In this document: positions 8,715-17,568 of the stretch, one piece after another
Position numbering within the stretch: position 1 is the stretch's first letter
Layout: each line of letters opens with the position of its first letter
NCBI RefSeq assembly: GCF_000374165.1
Contig: NZ_KB893671.1
Location: forward strand, 355,834 to 419,833
Length of the DNA: 64,000 nt
Reading direction: 5' to 3'
From: Parafrankia elaeagni
GTDB taxonomy: Bacteria > Actinomycetota > Actinomycetes > Frankiales > Frankiaceae
Position numbers and translations under genes: made by a program
Notes under the pieces: model-generated
What the model saw: the letters and a program-made list of their open reading frames with translations, nothing else
The model's database searches: none
What the model was told of the DNA's origin: nothing

Positions 8715-8753
8715 TTGAGCTGCATCTCAAGTTTTTCTTGACACGCATCTCAA
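8715..8753. promoter_or_regulatory. Tandem TetR operator-like palindromes
   Basis: TTGAGCTGCATCTCAA (8715-8730) is a TTGAG/CTCAA palindrome with a 6-bp centre. TTGACACGCATCTCAA (8738-8753) is a degenerate second copy. Both share GCATCTCAAGTT, spaced 23 bp apart, close to two helical turns, so two repressor dimers could bind the same face of the DNA. They lie between the tetR gene and the operon it probably controls. Confidence 0.65.
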
Positions 8754-8766
8754 GTTGCTGTGTTGT
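8738..8766 (+). promoter_or_regulatory. Candidate promoter of the liv-type operon
   Basis: A consensus TTGACA (8738-8743), 17 bp, then TGTTGT (8761-8766), pointing to the substrate-binding protein gene. The -35 lies inside the second TetR palindrome. A leader of about 160 nt would follow. Confidence 0.45.
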
Positions 8767-8936
8767 GAGGCACCTCGGCGCCTTCGGTCCCTTGTGCGCC
8801 ACCTCGTCGTAACTCACCGGCAGTGCCGTCGTGACTCGCCGCCAGCTCAGGCGCGACTGCGGACGGTTGCCGTGGTCCTGGAGCTACCAGTCCGACGCAC
8901 GTCGTCGCGTGCACACATCGAGGAGTCGCAAACGCC

Positions 8937-10151
8937 ATGAAGAGGTCCCGCACGCTCACCCTCGTGTTAACCAGCACCGTCGGCGCGCTGCTGCTCGCGG
9001 CCTGCGGCTCTGACAGCTCGTCTTCGGACAGCGTGTCGGACGGCGGCAGGCCCACCGTCCGCATCGGTGTCGTCGGGCCCGAGAGCGGCAGCGCACCGCA
9101 GTTCTGGACCGACGCGATCCGGCCGGTCGAGCTGGCAGCCGACGAACTCGGCGAGAAGTACGGCATCAACGTCGAGATCGTCGAGGCGGACGACGGGGGC
9201 ACCCCGGAAGGCGCCTCCCAGGCCATCCAGACGCTGCTGAACTCCGAGGACGTCGACGCGCTGTTCGGCCCGCCGCAGTCGGGTAACGCGCTCCAGGTCG
9301 CCGAGGTCGTGCAGCGCACCGGGCGGCCGTGGCTGCTGCCCGCGCAGGCGCCTGCGCTGATCAACCCCGAGGCCGACCCCAACTGGGCCTTCCGGACCAA
9401 CTACGCCAGCGACGACCTGGCCACGATCGTCGGCGACCTGCTGTTCGCGGGCGGCAACCGGGTCGGGGTCGTGCACTCGACGGACGCCTACGGCCAGACC
9501 TCGCTCGAGGCGGTCCAGGCCTATGCCGAGGCGAACGGCCTCGAGATCGCCGCGGAGGAGGCCATCCAGCCCGGGAGTACGGACTTCGCGCCGAGTGTGC
9601 GTCGCCTGGAGGAGGCCGGCGTCACCGCGGTCTTCATGGGAATCACCGCCGGCGCGGATACCGCCACCGTGACGCGGGCGATGGTCCAGGAGGGCTTCCG
9701 CCCCGAGCTCAAGGTCACGAACGCGACGATCCTGGCCGACTTCGAGCAGCTCGCCGAGCCGGCTCAGTGGGAGAACCTGGTCTTCGTCGACACCCGCAGG
9801 CTCGCCGAGGGCGCGATGGCCGAGATCAGCGCCGACTACGAGAAGCGCTACGGCGAGGCCCCGATTCTGCCCACGAACGTCTACAGCTTCTTCGCCGGCA
9901 TGGACGCCTACCTGCAGGCCGTGGCCCAGGTCGGTGACGCGGACGACTACGACGCAGTCCGGGAAGCCATGGAGTCGGTTCCGGCAGTGAGCGTGCGCGG
10001 CGAGTCGATCGCCTCGCCGTTCAGCGCCGACGACCACGAGCTGTACGAGGCCGAGGACCAGGCGGCCTGGTACGTGTACGGGTTCGACGCCCAGGGTTCG
10101 CTCAGTCTGCAGGGCACGGTGGCTGACTGCCTCGGCGCAGCCGGCTGCTGA
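8937..10151 (+). CDS. ABC transporter substrate-binding lipoprotein (LivK-type)
   Basis: A 404-aa periplasmic-binding protein of the Peripla_BP_6 / branched-chain amino acid family. The N-terminus is a lipoprotein signal: basic MKRSR, a hydrophobic stretch and the lipobox LLAAC (Cys ~23), followed by a Ser-rich linker. The mature part begins with VRIGVVGPESG and contains GPPQSGNALQVAEV and an NRVGVVHSTDAYG segment typical of LivJ-like proteins. It is the first gene of a co-directional set with two permease domains and two ATPases. Because the downstream genes are beta-oxidation enzymes, the ligand may be an organic acid or amide rather than an amino acid; this is inference. Confidence 0.9.
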   Translation: MKRSRTLTLVLTSTVGALLLAACGSDSSSSDSVSDGGRPTVRIGVVGPESGSAPQFWTDAIRPVELAADELGEKYGINVEIVEADDGGTPEGASQAIQTLLNSEDVDALFGPPQSGNALQVAEVVQRTGRPWLLPAQAPALINPEADPNWAFRTNYASDDLATIVGDLLFAGGNRVGVVHSTDAYGQTSLEAVQAYAEANGLEIAAEEAIQPGSTDFAPSVRRLEEAGVTAVFMGITAGADTATVTRAMVQEGFRPELKVTNATILADFEQLAEPAQWENLVFVDTRRLAEGAMAEISADYEKRYGEAPILPTNVYSFFAGMDAYLQAVAQVGDADDYDAVREAMESVPAVSVRGESIASPFSADDHELYEAEDQAAWYVYGFDAQGSLSLQGTVADCLGAAGC

Positions 10152-10170
10152 CCGGGCGACGGAGACGCTC

Positions 10171-11040
10171 ATGGACGTCGTCATCGGCGGGCTGGTCTCG
10201 GGGGGCCTGTTCGCGCTCGTCGCGCAGAGTTTTGTCCTGACCTTCCTGACCACCCGGACCCTGAACTTCGCCGTCGGCGAGTTCATGGCGCTCGCCGCGT
10301 TCATCGCGCTGGCGCTGGCCGGGTGGGGGTGGCTGCCCGGACCGCTCAGGATCGCCGTCACGGTGGTCGTGCTCGGGGTGCTCGGGGCGGTCGTCTACCG
10401 CCTGCTCGTAGTGCCCTTCACCGTGGGGGGCCCACATGACGTGCGCTGGCTGCTCAGCACCGTGGGGATGTCGTATGTGCTGCTCAACCTGCTGACAAAC
10501 GCTGAGGGAGCCAATCCGCAGAACCTGGGCTTCGGGCGGGTGAAGGCGGTCCCGACCGTCCTCGGCGTGCGTCTCAGCGGCCAGTCGCTGCTGCTCGCCG
10601 GGATCGCGATCGGGGTGACTGTCGGCCTCGTGCTCCTGACGACGCGGACACCGCTGGGCCTGTACATGCGGGCGGTGTCGGCCGACCCGCGTACCGCCTC
10701 GCTCATGGGTGTCTCACCGCGGGCGGTCGGCATGCTGGCCTACGGCCTCGCGACGGCGATCGCGGCGCTGGCCGGCACGCTGTGGGCGGCCGAGGTCGGG
10801 GTCACTCCCGGTCTCGGATCGCCACTGCTCGTCGGCGCCCTGGCCGTCGGCGTGATCGGCGGCCTGACCAGTTTCTGGGGTCCGTTGCTCGGCGGCGCTG
10901 TCTACGGCGTCACCACCCAGTTCGTGGGCTACCACATCGACGCCCTGTGGGGGCAGGTCGCCGGCCTGCTGCTGGTGGTGGCGGTGCTGGTGCTGCGGCC
11001 CGAAGGCATCGTCGGACGGCGCGTGGAGGCGAAGCTGTGA
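10171..11040 (+). CDS. livH: Branched-chain-type ABC permease (LivH)
   Basis: A 289-aa inner-membrane permease with about eight hydrophobic segments. It shows the LivH family opening (GGLVSGGLFALVAQSFVL) and the conserved cytoplasmic loop MRAVSADPRTASLMGV, which contacts the ATPase. It starts 19 bp after the binding-protein gene and ends overlapping the next start (GTGA at 11037-11040), so it is translationally coupled to the LivM-LivG fusion. Substrate as for the operon: unknown. Confidence 0.9.
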   Translation: MDVVIGGLVSGGLFALVAQSFVLTFLTTRTLNFAVGEFMALAAFIALALAGWGWLPGPLRIAVTVVVLGVLGAVVYRLLVVPFTVGGPHDVRWLLSTVGMSYVLLNLLTNAEGANPQNLGFGRVKAVPTVLGVRLSGQSLLLAGIAIGVTVGLVLLTTRTPLGLYMRAVSADPRTASLMGVSPRAVGMLAYGLATAIAALAGTLWAAEVGVTPGLGSPLLVGALAVGVIGGLTSFWGPLLGGAVYGVTTQFVGYHIDALWGQVAGLLLVVAVLVLRPEGIVGRRVEAKL

Positions 11041-13214
11041 CCGCGACGACCAGATCCACCGGTACGGATGCCGGCGTCGCCGGCTCCCCTGGGACCAAGG
11101 CCGCTGATGCCGCCGAGGCCGGTTCGAGCGAAGCCGAGGCGATGTCGTCCCCGGGATCCGCGCCGAGGACGGCGACGCGGACGGCGACGCGGACGACCTG
11201 GTGGCACCGGCTGCCGGCCCCCGCGAAAGACGCCGGGTTCGCCCTCGTCGTGCTGGCTCTGGCGGTAGGCGTCACCCTCCCCGGCCTCGCCGGTGACGGG
11301 CCGCGGCTGGCGACGATGCAGATGGTCGGTGTTGCCTTCGCGACGGTCCTCGCCGCGCTCGGGCTGAACCTGCTCACCGGCTTCGCGAAGCTGGTGTCCC
11401 TGGGCCAGGGGGCCTTCTACGCGCTCGGTGCCTACGCGAGCGCCTGGCTGATCCTCGACGGGGGATGGCCGTGGCCCGTGGCGATCATCGCTGCCGTGCT
11501 GCTCTCGTCGGGTGTCGGTGCGCTCGTCGCGCTCGGCTCGATGCGGCTGCGTGGCCCGCAGTTCGCCATGATCACGCTGGTGTTCGCGGTGTTGACGGAG
11601 CGGGTGCTCGCCGAGTGGAGCGTCTTCGGGCGGTTGTCCGGCTACCCGAACCCGGTCGAGCACGGATCCGGACTGCTGGACCCGGTGAGCATCGGAGGCT
11701 TCGCTCTGGAGCCGCCGCTGTTCGCGGGTGTCGAGGGCACCCTGCTGCCGGTCCTCGCGGTGGTGCTCGCAGTCGTTGTTGTGCTGTACCGGAACGTGGC
11801 CCGCTCGCCGTGGGGCCGGTCGTTGCGGGCACTCGGTGAGAGCGAGCACCTCGCCGCGCACCTCGGCGTGAACCTCACCGCACGAAAGATCGCGGTGTTC
11901 ACCGTCTCGGCCGGCCTGGGTGCCCTCGGCGGGGTGTTCTACACCCAGGCCTACGGCCACCTGCAGCCGGAGAGTTTCGGGATCTACCTGTCCCTCACGC
12001 TGCTGCTCGCCGTGATCCTCGGCGGCGGCGGCACCGTGCTCGGCCCGGTGGTCGGAACGGTGATCCTCGTTCTGCTGCAGCACGGTGACGCGCTCGACGG
12101 CCTGGTCGACCTGCAGCAGGACCTGATCTCCGACCGCTGGTACCTCTCCGTCCCGGGTCTGGTGGGCCTGCTGCTCGTGGTCGTGCTCTACCTGCTGCCC
12201 GCCGGCCTGGTGGGCACGGCGAGCCGCGTCGTGCCCGCCCTGGCCGCCCTGGCCGGTGCGAGGAGGCGACGGGATACCGCGGAGGCCGACCCGCGGTATC
12301 CGGCGGACCGGGACGCGCCGCTGCCACCCGACGGAGCGGCGAGCCGGGCGGTCGAGTCGGTGGCGGCGCCGCCGCGGCCACCGGCCGGCGATGAGGTGGT
12401 TCTCGCAGTGAACGCCGTGAGCAAGCGTTTCGGTGGGTTGCAGGCGGTTCGGGAGATGAGCCTGACCGTGCGCGCCGGCTCCGTGCATGCGGTCATCGGC
12501 CCGAACGGAGCCGGCAAGACGACGCTGGCCAACCTGATCACAGGGGTGTACGCCCCCGACGAGGGAAGCATCACGCTGGCCGGACGCCCCATCAGCGGGC
12601 GGCGGGTGCACGACGTGGCCCGGTCAGGCGTCGTCCGTACCTTTCAGACCCCGATGCTGTTCCCCGGGGAGACGGTGCGGGAGAACGTGCTGTCCGGCTT
12701 CGCCGACACCGGGCGGATGCCACTCTGGCGCGCGGCGCTCAAGCCGCCGTCGGCCTACCGGCGGGAGACGGCGCTCGAGCACGCCACCACGGCGCTGCTC
12801 GCCCGGGTCGGCCTCGTGGACCTGGCCGACGCGCGGGCGGGCAACCTGTCCTACGGCCGTCAGCGGGCACTGGAGATCGCCCGCGCGCTGGCCGGCGAAC
12901 CTCGGCTGCTCGTGCTCGACGAGCCCGCGGCCGGCCTCAATCCCACCGAAGCCGCCGAACTGGGCGAGCTGCTGCTGAGCCTGCGCGCCCAGGGCCTGGC
13001 CATGATCCTCGTGGAGCACCACATGGACCTGGTCGGCCAGGTCGCCGACGAGGTCAGCTGCATGGACCAGGGCGGGCTGCTCTCCGCCGGTCCGGTGGGC
13101 GACGTGCTCTCCGACCCCGCCGTCGTCGCGGCATACCTGGGCGTTACCGAGCCCGACCCGGACACCACGCCCGACTCGCCTGAGCACGATCACGCAGGAG
13201 CGCCTGATGCCTGA
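11037..13214 (+). CDS. Fused ABC permease-ATPase (LivM-LivG)
   Basis: A 725-aa fusion. Residues ~1-55 are a low-complexity Ala/Thr/Ser-rich head. Residues ~60-410 are a LivM permease with about ten hydrophobic segments and the coupling loop LRALGESEHLAAHLGVN. From ~450 a LivG-type ATPase follows, with Walker A GPNGAGKTT, a signature region reading LSYGRQRALEIARAL and Walker B LLVLDEPAAGLNP, plus the switch His in VEHHMD. LivM-LivG fusions occur in actinobacteria and proteobacteria. The GTG at 11037 overlaps the livH stop; an upstream open frame from 10782 lies inside livH and is not used. The end overlaps the livF start by 8 bp. Confidence 0.9.
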   Translation: MTATTRSTGTDAGVAGSPGTKAADAAEAGSSEAEAMSSPGSAPRTATRTATRTTWWHRLPAPAKDAGFALVVLALAVGVTLPGLAGDGPRLATMQMVGVAFATVLAALGLNLLTGFAKLVSLGQGAFYALGAYASAWLILDGGWPWPVAIIAAVLLSSGVGALVALGSMRLRGPQFAMITLVFAVLTERVLAEWSVFGRLSGYPNPVEHGSGLLDPVSIGGFALEPPLFAGVEGTLLPVLAVVLAVVVVLYRNVARSPWGRSLRALGESEHLAAHLGVNLTARKIAVFTVSAGLGALGGVFYTQAYGHLQPESFGIYLSLTLLLAVILGGGGTVLGPVVGTVILVLLQHGDALDGLVDLQQDLISDRWYLSVPGLVGLLLVVVLYLLPAGLVGTASRVVPALAALAGARRRRDTAEADPRYPADRDAPLPPDGAASRAVESVAAPPRPPAGDEVVLAVNAVSKRFGGLQAVREMSLTVRAGSVHAVIGPNGAGKTTLANLITGVYAPDEGSITLAGRPISGRRVHDVARSGVVRTFQTPMLFPGETVRENVLSGFADTGRMPLWRAALKPPSAYRRETALEHATTALLARVGLVDLADARAGNLSYGRQRALEIARALAGEPRLLVLDEPAAGLNPTEAAELGELLLSLRAQGLAMILVEHHMDLVGQVADEVSCMDQGGLLSAGPVGDVLSDPAVVAAYLGVTEPDPDTTPDSPEHDHAGAPDA

Positions 13215-13971
13215 CACCGCAGCACGGTCGGCGACGGGCCGCAGTGCCGCCGGACCGGCGGCGACTGCACTGGAGGTCCGTGACCTGCATGCCGGGTACG
13301 GACGGGCCACCGTCCTGCACGGTGTGTCCCTGCAGGTCGCCCGGGGCGAGATCGTCTCCGTCATCGGTTCGAACGGAGCCGGCAAGTCGACGTTGGTCCA
13401 GACGGTCGCCGGCCTGTTGCCGGCCCGCGCCGGAGAGATTCTGCTCGACGGCGAGGGGGTCACCGGCGCCACCGCGCAGATGCGCGCCCGGCGCGGGGTC
13501 GTGCTGGTGCCCGAGGGCCGCCGCCTGTTCGGCGAGCTCACCGTGGGGGAGAACATCCGGCTCGGCCGCCGCGCGGCCCGCGGCCGCTCCGACGACGACC
13601 CGGTGGCGGACCTGCTCGACGCGTTCCCGGTGGTGCGCGAACGCTGGAACCAGCAGTCCGGACTGCTCTCCGGCGGCCAGCAGCAGATGGTGGCCCTGAC
13701 CCGGGCCGCCGCGTCACGCCCGCGCTACCTGCTGCTCGATGAACCCTCGCTCGGTCTGAGTCCCGCTCTGACGCTCGAGGTGTTCCGACTCGTCCGGCTC
13801 GTCGCCGAGCGCACCGGCGCGGGCGTCGTGCTGGTCGAACAGATGGCCGACCAGGCACTGCGCCTGGCCAGCCGCGCGTACGTGCTCGAACAGGGCCGGG
13901 TCGTCGCGTCCGGGGAGGCCGGGGAGCTCCGCCGTTCCGACGCTGTGCGGAAGGCGTATCTGGGTGGCTGA
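13207..13971 (+). CDS. livF: ABC transporter ATP-binding protein (LivF)
   Basis: A 254-aa ATPase with Walker A GSNGAGKST, Q-loop VPEGRRLF, signature LSGGQQQMVALTRA and Walker B LLLDEPSLGLSP, all intact. The VPEGR Q-loop is characteristic of LivF as opposed to LivG. The ATG at 13207 lies 8 bp inside the preceding gene, so the pair is coupled. It completes a five-domain importer. Downstream, in the same direction, are a dehydrogenase gene remnant and the hydratase gene. Confidence 0.92.
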   Translation: MPDTAARSATGRSAAGPAATALEVRDLHAGYGRATVLHGVSLQVARGEIVSVIGSNGAGKSTLVQTVAGLLPARAGEILLDGEGVTGATAQMRARRGVVLVPEGRRLFGELTVGENIRLGRRAARGRSDDDPVADLLDAFPVVRERWNQQSGLLSGGQQQMVALTRAAASRPRYLLLDEPSLGLSPALTLEVFRLVRLVAERTGAGVVLVEQMADQALRLASRAYVLEQGRVVASGEAGELRRSDAVRKAYLGG

Positions 13972-13994
13972 GCGCGGGCGCGCGGGGCACGGGC

Positions 13995-14072
13995 GTGGCC
14001 ACCGCGATCCGCCGGGGTCCCACCGAGATCATGAAGAAGATCGTTGATCGTGACGTCCTGGAGGCGCGTTGA
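13995..14072 (+). pseudogene. C-terminal remnant of an acyl-CoA dehydrogenase gene
   Basis: The frame ending with TGA at 14070-14072 reads ...RRGPTEIMKKIVDRDVL.... This matches the conserved last helix of acyl-CoA dehydrogenases; the intact enzyme at 15002-16156 has FGGTNEIMKQIIGRSLVG in this place. Only ~25 residues remain between the livF stop and the hydratase start, with no start or FAD-binding part. The stop overlaps the next ATG (TGATG), as in a coupled gene. I read it as the residue of a deleted dehydrogenase gene; chance similarity of a short frame is the alternative. Confidence 0.45.
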
Positions 14073-14884
14073 TGGGCACCACGCAGAACATGCCGGCGGC
14101 ACTGTACGAGGTGCGTGACAACGCAGCCGTTGTCACGCTGAACCGGCCGGACGCCCTCAACGCCGTCAACGCCGACCTCGCCACTGCTGTCGGAGAGGGA
14201 CTCGAAGCGGCCGCGGCCGACCGCGACGTGCGGGTTGTGGTGATCACCGGCAGCGGCCGGGCCTTCTGTGCCGGAGCGGATCTCAAGGAGATCGCCCAGC
14301 AGAGGTCGGTCGCCGCACACGGCCATCCCGAGTGGGGCTTCGCCGGGATTGTCCAGCACTGGATCGACAAGCCGGTCATCGCCGCCGTCAACGGGTTTGC
14401 GATGGGCGGCGGCACCGAGATCGCCCTGGCCTGCGACCTCGTCGTCGCCGCTGACACCGCCACGTTCGGACTGCCCGAGGTCAAGCGTGGCCTGCTCGCC
14501 GCGGCCGGCGGCGTCGTACGCCTCCAGCGGCAGCTCCCTCTCAAGCTCGCCCTCGAGCTGGCACTGACCGGCGACGCGGTCGACGCCGCCACCGCGCACG
14601 CCTGGGGGCTGGTCAACCAGGTCGTCCCGGCCGGCGATGTGCTCGACGCGGCGCTGAGCCTGGCCGGCCGCATCGCCGTCAACGCGCCGCTGTCCCTTCA
14701 GCACACCAAGCGGATGATCCACCGCACGCTGACCGGCGCCTCGGACTGGGACGCCTCCTGGGTAGGTGAGGATCCGTGGCTGCTCAACGCGGAGGCCATG
14801 AAGATCGTCTTCGGTAGTCGGGACGCCCTTGAGGGCTCGCAGGCCTTTGCGCAGAAGCGTCCACCGAGCTGGCAGGGCCGGTGA
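14072..14884 (+). CDS. Enoyl-CoA hydratase/isomerase (crotonase family)
   Basis: A 270-aa crotonase. It shows the NRPDALNAVN start of the fold, the oxyanion-hole segments GSGRAFCAGADLKEI (~residues 50-65) and AVNGFAMGGGTEIALACDLV (~107-126), and PEVKRGLLAAAGG. Crotonase normally has a catalytic Glu in the ALDAINAL.. / PE..LGI..GAGG region; the PEVKRG segment keeps the Glu equivalent to Glu164 of rat hydratase. It would hydrate trans-2-enoyl-CoA in beta-oxidation. The ATG at 14072 has GGAGG 7 nt upstream. It lies between the importer and dehydrogenase genes of the same strand. Confidence 0.88.
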   Translation: MGTTQNMPAALYEVRDNAAVVTLNRPDALNAVNADLATAVGEGLEAAAADRDVRVVVITGSGRAFCAGADLKEIAQQRSVAAHGHPEWGFAGIVQHWIDKPVIAAVNGFAMGGGTEIALACDLVVAADTATFGLPEVKRGLLAAAGGVVRLQRQLPLKLALELALTGDAVDAATAHAWGLVNQVVPAGDVLDAALSLAGRIAVNAPLSLQHTKRMIHRTLTGASDWDASWVGEDPWLLNAEAMKIVFGSRDALEGSQAFAQKRPPSWQGR

Positions 14885-14920
14885 CCGGCGGGCCTGCCCG
14901 ACGTCCTCACCGGTCTGCTT

Positions 14921-14975
14921 GCCCGGGCCCGGGCCCGGGCCCGGGCCCGGGTCTGGCTTCGGCTTCGGCTTCGGT
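14921..14975. repeat. GGGCCC array followed by TTCGGC repeats
   Basis: About five tandem GGGCCC hexamers (14921-14951), each self-complementary, are followed by three TTCGGC units (about 14956-14975), all in the gap between hydratase and dehydrogenase genes. The array can fold on itself in RNA or slip during replication. It could act as an attenuating structure inside the operon; nothing shows this directly. Confidence 0.8.
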
Positions 14976-15001
14976 CCGGCAATGACGATCCGAGGGGCTT
15001 T

Positions 15002-16156
15002 ATGAAGCGAGACCTGTACGACGATGATCATGAGGCTTTCCGGTCGGTTGTCGCCGAGTTCGTGGATCGTGAGGTCGTTCCCCATCTGGAGCGGTGGGAC
15101 GAACGGTGCCTTATTGACCGCGAGACCTGGCTTGCCGCCGGCAGGCAGGGCATCGTTGGCCTGGCGGCTCCGGAGGGTTATGGCGGTGGTGGGGGTGTGG
15201 ACTACCGGTTCCGTGCTGTCGTCATGGAGGAGTTCGCCCGTGCGCACGCCACCGCACTGGCTTCCGGCTTCTCGCTGCAGGACGACATCGCGATCCCCTA
15301 CATCGTCGAGATCGGTACCGAGGAGCAGCGTCGGCGCTGGCTGCCGGGGATGGCCGCCGGTGAGCTGATCGGCGCGATCGCGATGACCGAACCCGGGGCC
15401 GGCAGCGACCTGAAGGGCATTCGTACCTCGGCGCGCCGGGTGGACGGCGGCTGGGTGGTCAACGGCACCAAGACGTTCGTTACCAGCGGTATCCAGAGTG
15501 ATCTGGTCATCACGGTTGCCCGTACCGATCCTGAGGGCGGCGCTCGTGCCCTCAGCCTGTTCGTGGTCGAGCGGGACATGCCGGGTTTCGGCCGCGGCCG
15601 CAGGCTGAAGAAGATCGGTCTGCGCGCGCAGGACACCGCGGAGCTGGTCTACGACGATGTGTTCGTCCCGGCCGAAAACGTGCTCGGTGAGATCGGAGGC
15701 GGCTTCGGGCAGCTCAGGGCGATGCTGCCGCTGGAGCGGCTGAGCATCGCGGTGCATGCGTTGGCGGTCAGTGAGGTGATCCTCGCGGACACCGTCCAGT
15801 ACGTGCGTGACCGGCGGGCTTTCGGTCAACGGGTGGCGGACTTCCAGAACACCCAGTTCGAGCTCGCGGAGATGCACACGGAGGTGGGTATCGGCCGGGT
15901 CTTCGTGGATCGCGCGGTTCTTGCTCTCAACGCCGGTGAGCTCACCGAGGTCGACGCCGCGCAGGCGAAGTGGTGGGCGGCGGATCTGCAGAACAGGGTC
16001 ATCGACCGCTGCCTCCAGTTGTACGGCGGCTACGGTTTCATGTTGGAGTATCCGGTTGGCCGGGCCTACCAGGACGCCAGGATCCAGCGAATCTTCGGTG
16101 GCACCAACGAAATCATGAAGCAGATCATCGGTCGTAGCCTGGTAGGTCGCCCGTGA
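15002..16156 (+). CDS. Acyl-CoA dehydrogenase
   Basis: A 384-aa flavoenzyme that introduces the alpha-beta double bond in acyl-CoA. Hallmarks in order are the N-terminal helical domain, AMTEPGAGSDLKGI (substrate/FAD loop, ~residues 128-141), a middle beta domain with GTKTFVTSG, GQRVADFQNTQFELAEM, LQLYGGYGFMLEYPVGRAYQDARI and the last helix FGGTNEIMKQIIGRSL. The catalytic base position fits the Glu after GGTN..., as in isovaleryl/long-chain types only if shifted; I cannot settle the chain-length class. It is co-directional with the hydratase and thiolase. Codon third positions carry more T than neighbouring genes, which may point to a different origin. Confidence 0.9.
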   Translation: MKRDLYDDDHEAFRSVVAEFVDREVVPHLERWDERCLIDRETWLAAGRQGIVGLAAPEGYGGGGGVDYRFRAVVMEEFARAHATALASGFSLQDDIAIPYIVEIGTEEQRRRWLPGMAAGELIGAIAMTEPGAGSDLKGIRTSARRVDGGWVVNGTKTFVTSGIQSDLVITVARTDPEGGARALSLFVVERDMPGFGRGRRLKKIGLRAQDTAELVYDDVFVPAENVLGEIGGGFGQLRAMLPLERLSIAVHALAVSEVILADTVQYVRDRRAFGQRVADFQNTQFELAEMHTEVGIGRVFVDRAVLALNAGELTEVDAAQAKWWAADLQNRVIDRCLQLYGGYGFMLEYPVGRAYQDARIQRIFGGTNEIMKQIIGRSLVGRP

Positions 16157-16332
16157 CCATCGGAAGGTGCCGCCACACATGGCAGGCGCTGTAGGAAAAC
16201 TCTTCACTCCGGTAGCGGATCAGCGCCACTCATGCTCGCGAAGTATTTACCGGGACCATGTCCTTCCACACATGGCATCGACCGTCCACCGCTGCTCGTC
16301 AGCGGACCCGACCATCAACCAAGGAGAAGGCC
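16157..16332. other. Spacer with a 12-bp direct repeat before the thiolase gene
   Basis: CCACACATGGCA occurs twice in this 176-bp spacer, at about 16173 and 16266, with a moderately A/T-rich patch between them (around 16228-16250). A separate promoter for the thiolase gene is possible, but I see no convincing -35/-10 pair. Confidence 0.35.
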
Positions 16333-17481
16333 ATGCCGGACGCAGTGATCGTGGAGGCGATACGCACCCCGCTCGGCAGAAGAAACGGGGCCCTGTCCGG
16401 AGTGCACCCCGTGGACCTGTCAGCGCACGTGCTGCGCGCGCTCGCCGACCGGACCGGGATCGATCCGGTGATCGTCGACGACGTGATCTGGGGTTGCGTG
16501 TCGCAGGTCGGCGAGCAGACTCTCGACATCGCCCGCAACGCCCCGCTGGCCGCGGGCTGGCCCGAGTCGGTCACCGGGGTCACGGTGGACCGGCAGTGCG
16601 GCTCGTCCCAGCAGGCCGTCCATTTCGCCGCGGCCGGGCTGGTGGCAGGCCACTACGACGTCGTCGTGGCCGGCGGAGTGGAGTCCATGAGCAGGGTCCC
16701 GATGGGTAGCGCCATGCAGGGAGAGGACCCACTGGGCCCGAGGTTCCACGCCCGGTACGGTGGCGTCGCCCCGAACCAGGGGATCGGCGCGGAGATGATC
16801 GCCGAACGCTGGGGGTTTACCCGTACCCAGCTCGACGAGTTCTCTCTCGGCTCGCACGAGAAGGCAGCCGCGGCGCAGGGCGAGGGCCGATTCGACGCGC
16901 AGATCGCCCCGGTGACCCTGGAGGACGGCACCGTGGTGGGCAGCGACGAGGGCATCCGCCGCGGCGGCACGCTGGAGACCCTGGCCGGGCTGAAGACCGT
17001 GTTCAGGCCGGAGGGCGGAGTGATTACCGCGGGAAACAGCTCGCAGATCTCCGACGGGTCGGCGGCGCTGTTGCTGACCACCGGTGAGAAGGCCCGCGAG
17101 CTGGGTCTGACCCCGATCGTGCGGGTTCACACCGCGGTGCTGGCCGGCACCGATCCCGTAATCATGCTGACGGCCCCGATCCCGGCGACCCAGAAGGCAC
17201 TGCGGAAATCTGGTCTGAATATCGCCGAGATCGGCGCGTTCGAGGTCAACGAGGCGTTCGCGCCGGTACCGCTGGCCTGGCTGGCCGACCTCGGCGCCGA
17301 TCCCAAGGCCCTCAACCCGAACGGCGGGGCGATCGCGCTCGGGCACCCGCTGGGCGGCTCCGGGGCGCGCCTTACGACGACGCTGGTGCACCACATGCGG
17401 GACAACGGGATCCGCTACGGGCTACAGACCATGTGTGAGGGCGGGGGCCAGGCCAACGCCACCATCTTCGAGCTGCTCTGA
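16333..17481 (+). CDS. Acetyl-CoA acyltransferase (thiolase)
   Basis: A 382-aa thiolase that cleaves 3-ketoacyl-CoA with CoA to give acetyl-CoA (or condenses in reverse). The nucleophilic Cys is in DRQCGSSQQAVHFAAAGL (~residue 92). The C-terminal catalytic His and Cys are in NGGAIALGHPLGGSGARL and MCEGGGQANA. EVNEAFAPV is the thiolase NEAF motif. Length is typical. The ATG at 16333 has AGGAG 6 nt upstream; the open extension to 16258 has none. It is the last gene of the rightward operon and ends before a strong bidirectional hairpin. Confidence 0.92.
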   Translation: MPDAVIVEAIRTPLGRRNGALSGVHPVDLSAHVLRALADRTGIDPVIVDDVIWGCVSQVGEQTLDIARNAPLAAGWPESVTGVTVDRQCGSSQQAVHFAAAGLVAGHYDVVVAGGVESMSRVPMGSAMQGEDPLGPRFHARYGGVAPNQGIGAEMIAERWGFTRTQLDEFSLGSHEKAAAAQGEGRFDAQIAPVTLEDGTVVGSDEGIRRGGTLETLAGLKTVFRPEGGVITAGNSSQISDGSAALLLTTGEKARELGLTPIVRVHTAVLAGTDPVIMLTAPIPATQKALRKSGLNIAEIGAFEVNEAFAPVPLAWLADLGADPKALNPNGGAIALGHPLGGSGARLTTTLVHHMRDNGIRYGLQTMCEGGGQANATIFELL

Positions 17482-17568
17482 ACCGGCGCCGCGACACTGC
17501 CCTGGTCCACGAAAGGCAGCCGGCCCGGACCAGGGCCACCCGCGCTTCTGGTTCTGGCCCGGGCGCGT

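Noticed and set aside
13538-16207. Very long minus-strand open frame opposite livF, hydratase and dehydrogenase genes
   Set aside because: It is antisense to well-supported genes and has no family character; long shadow frames are expected at this G+C content.
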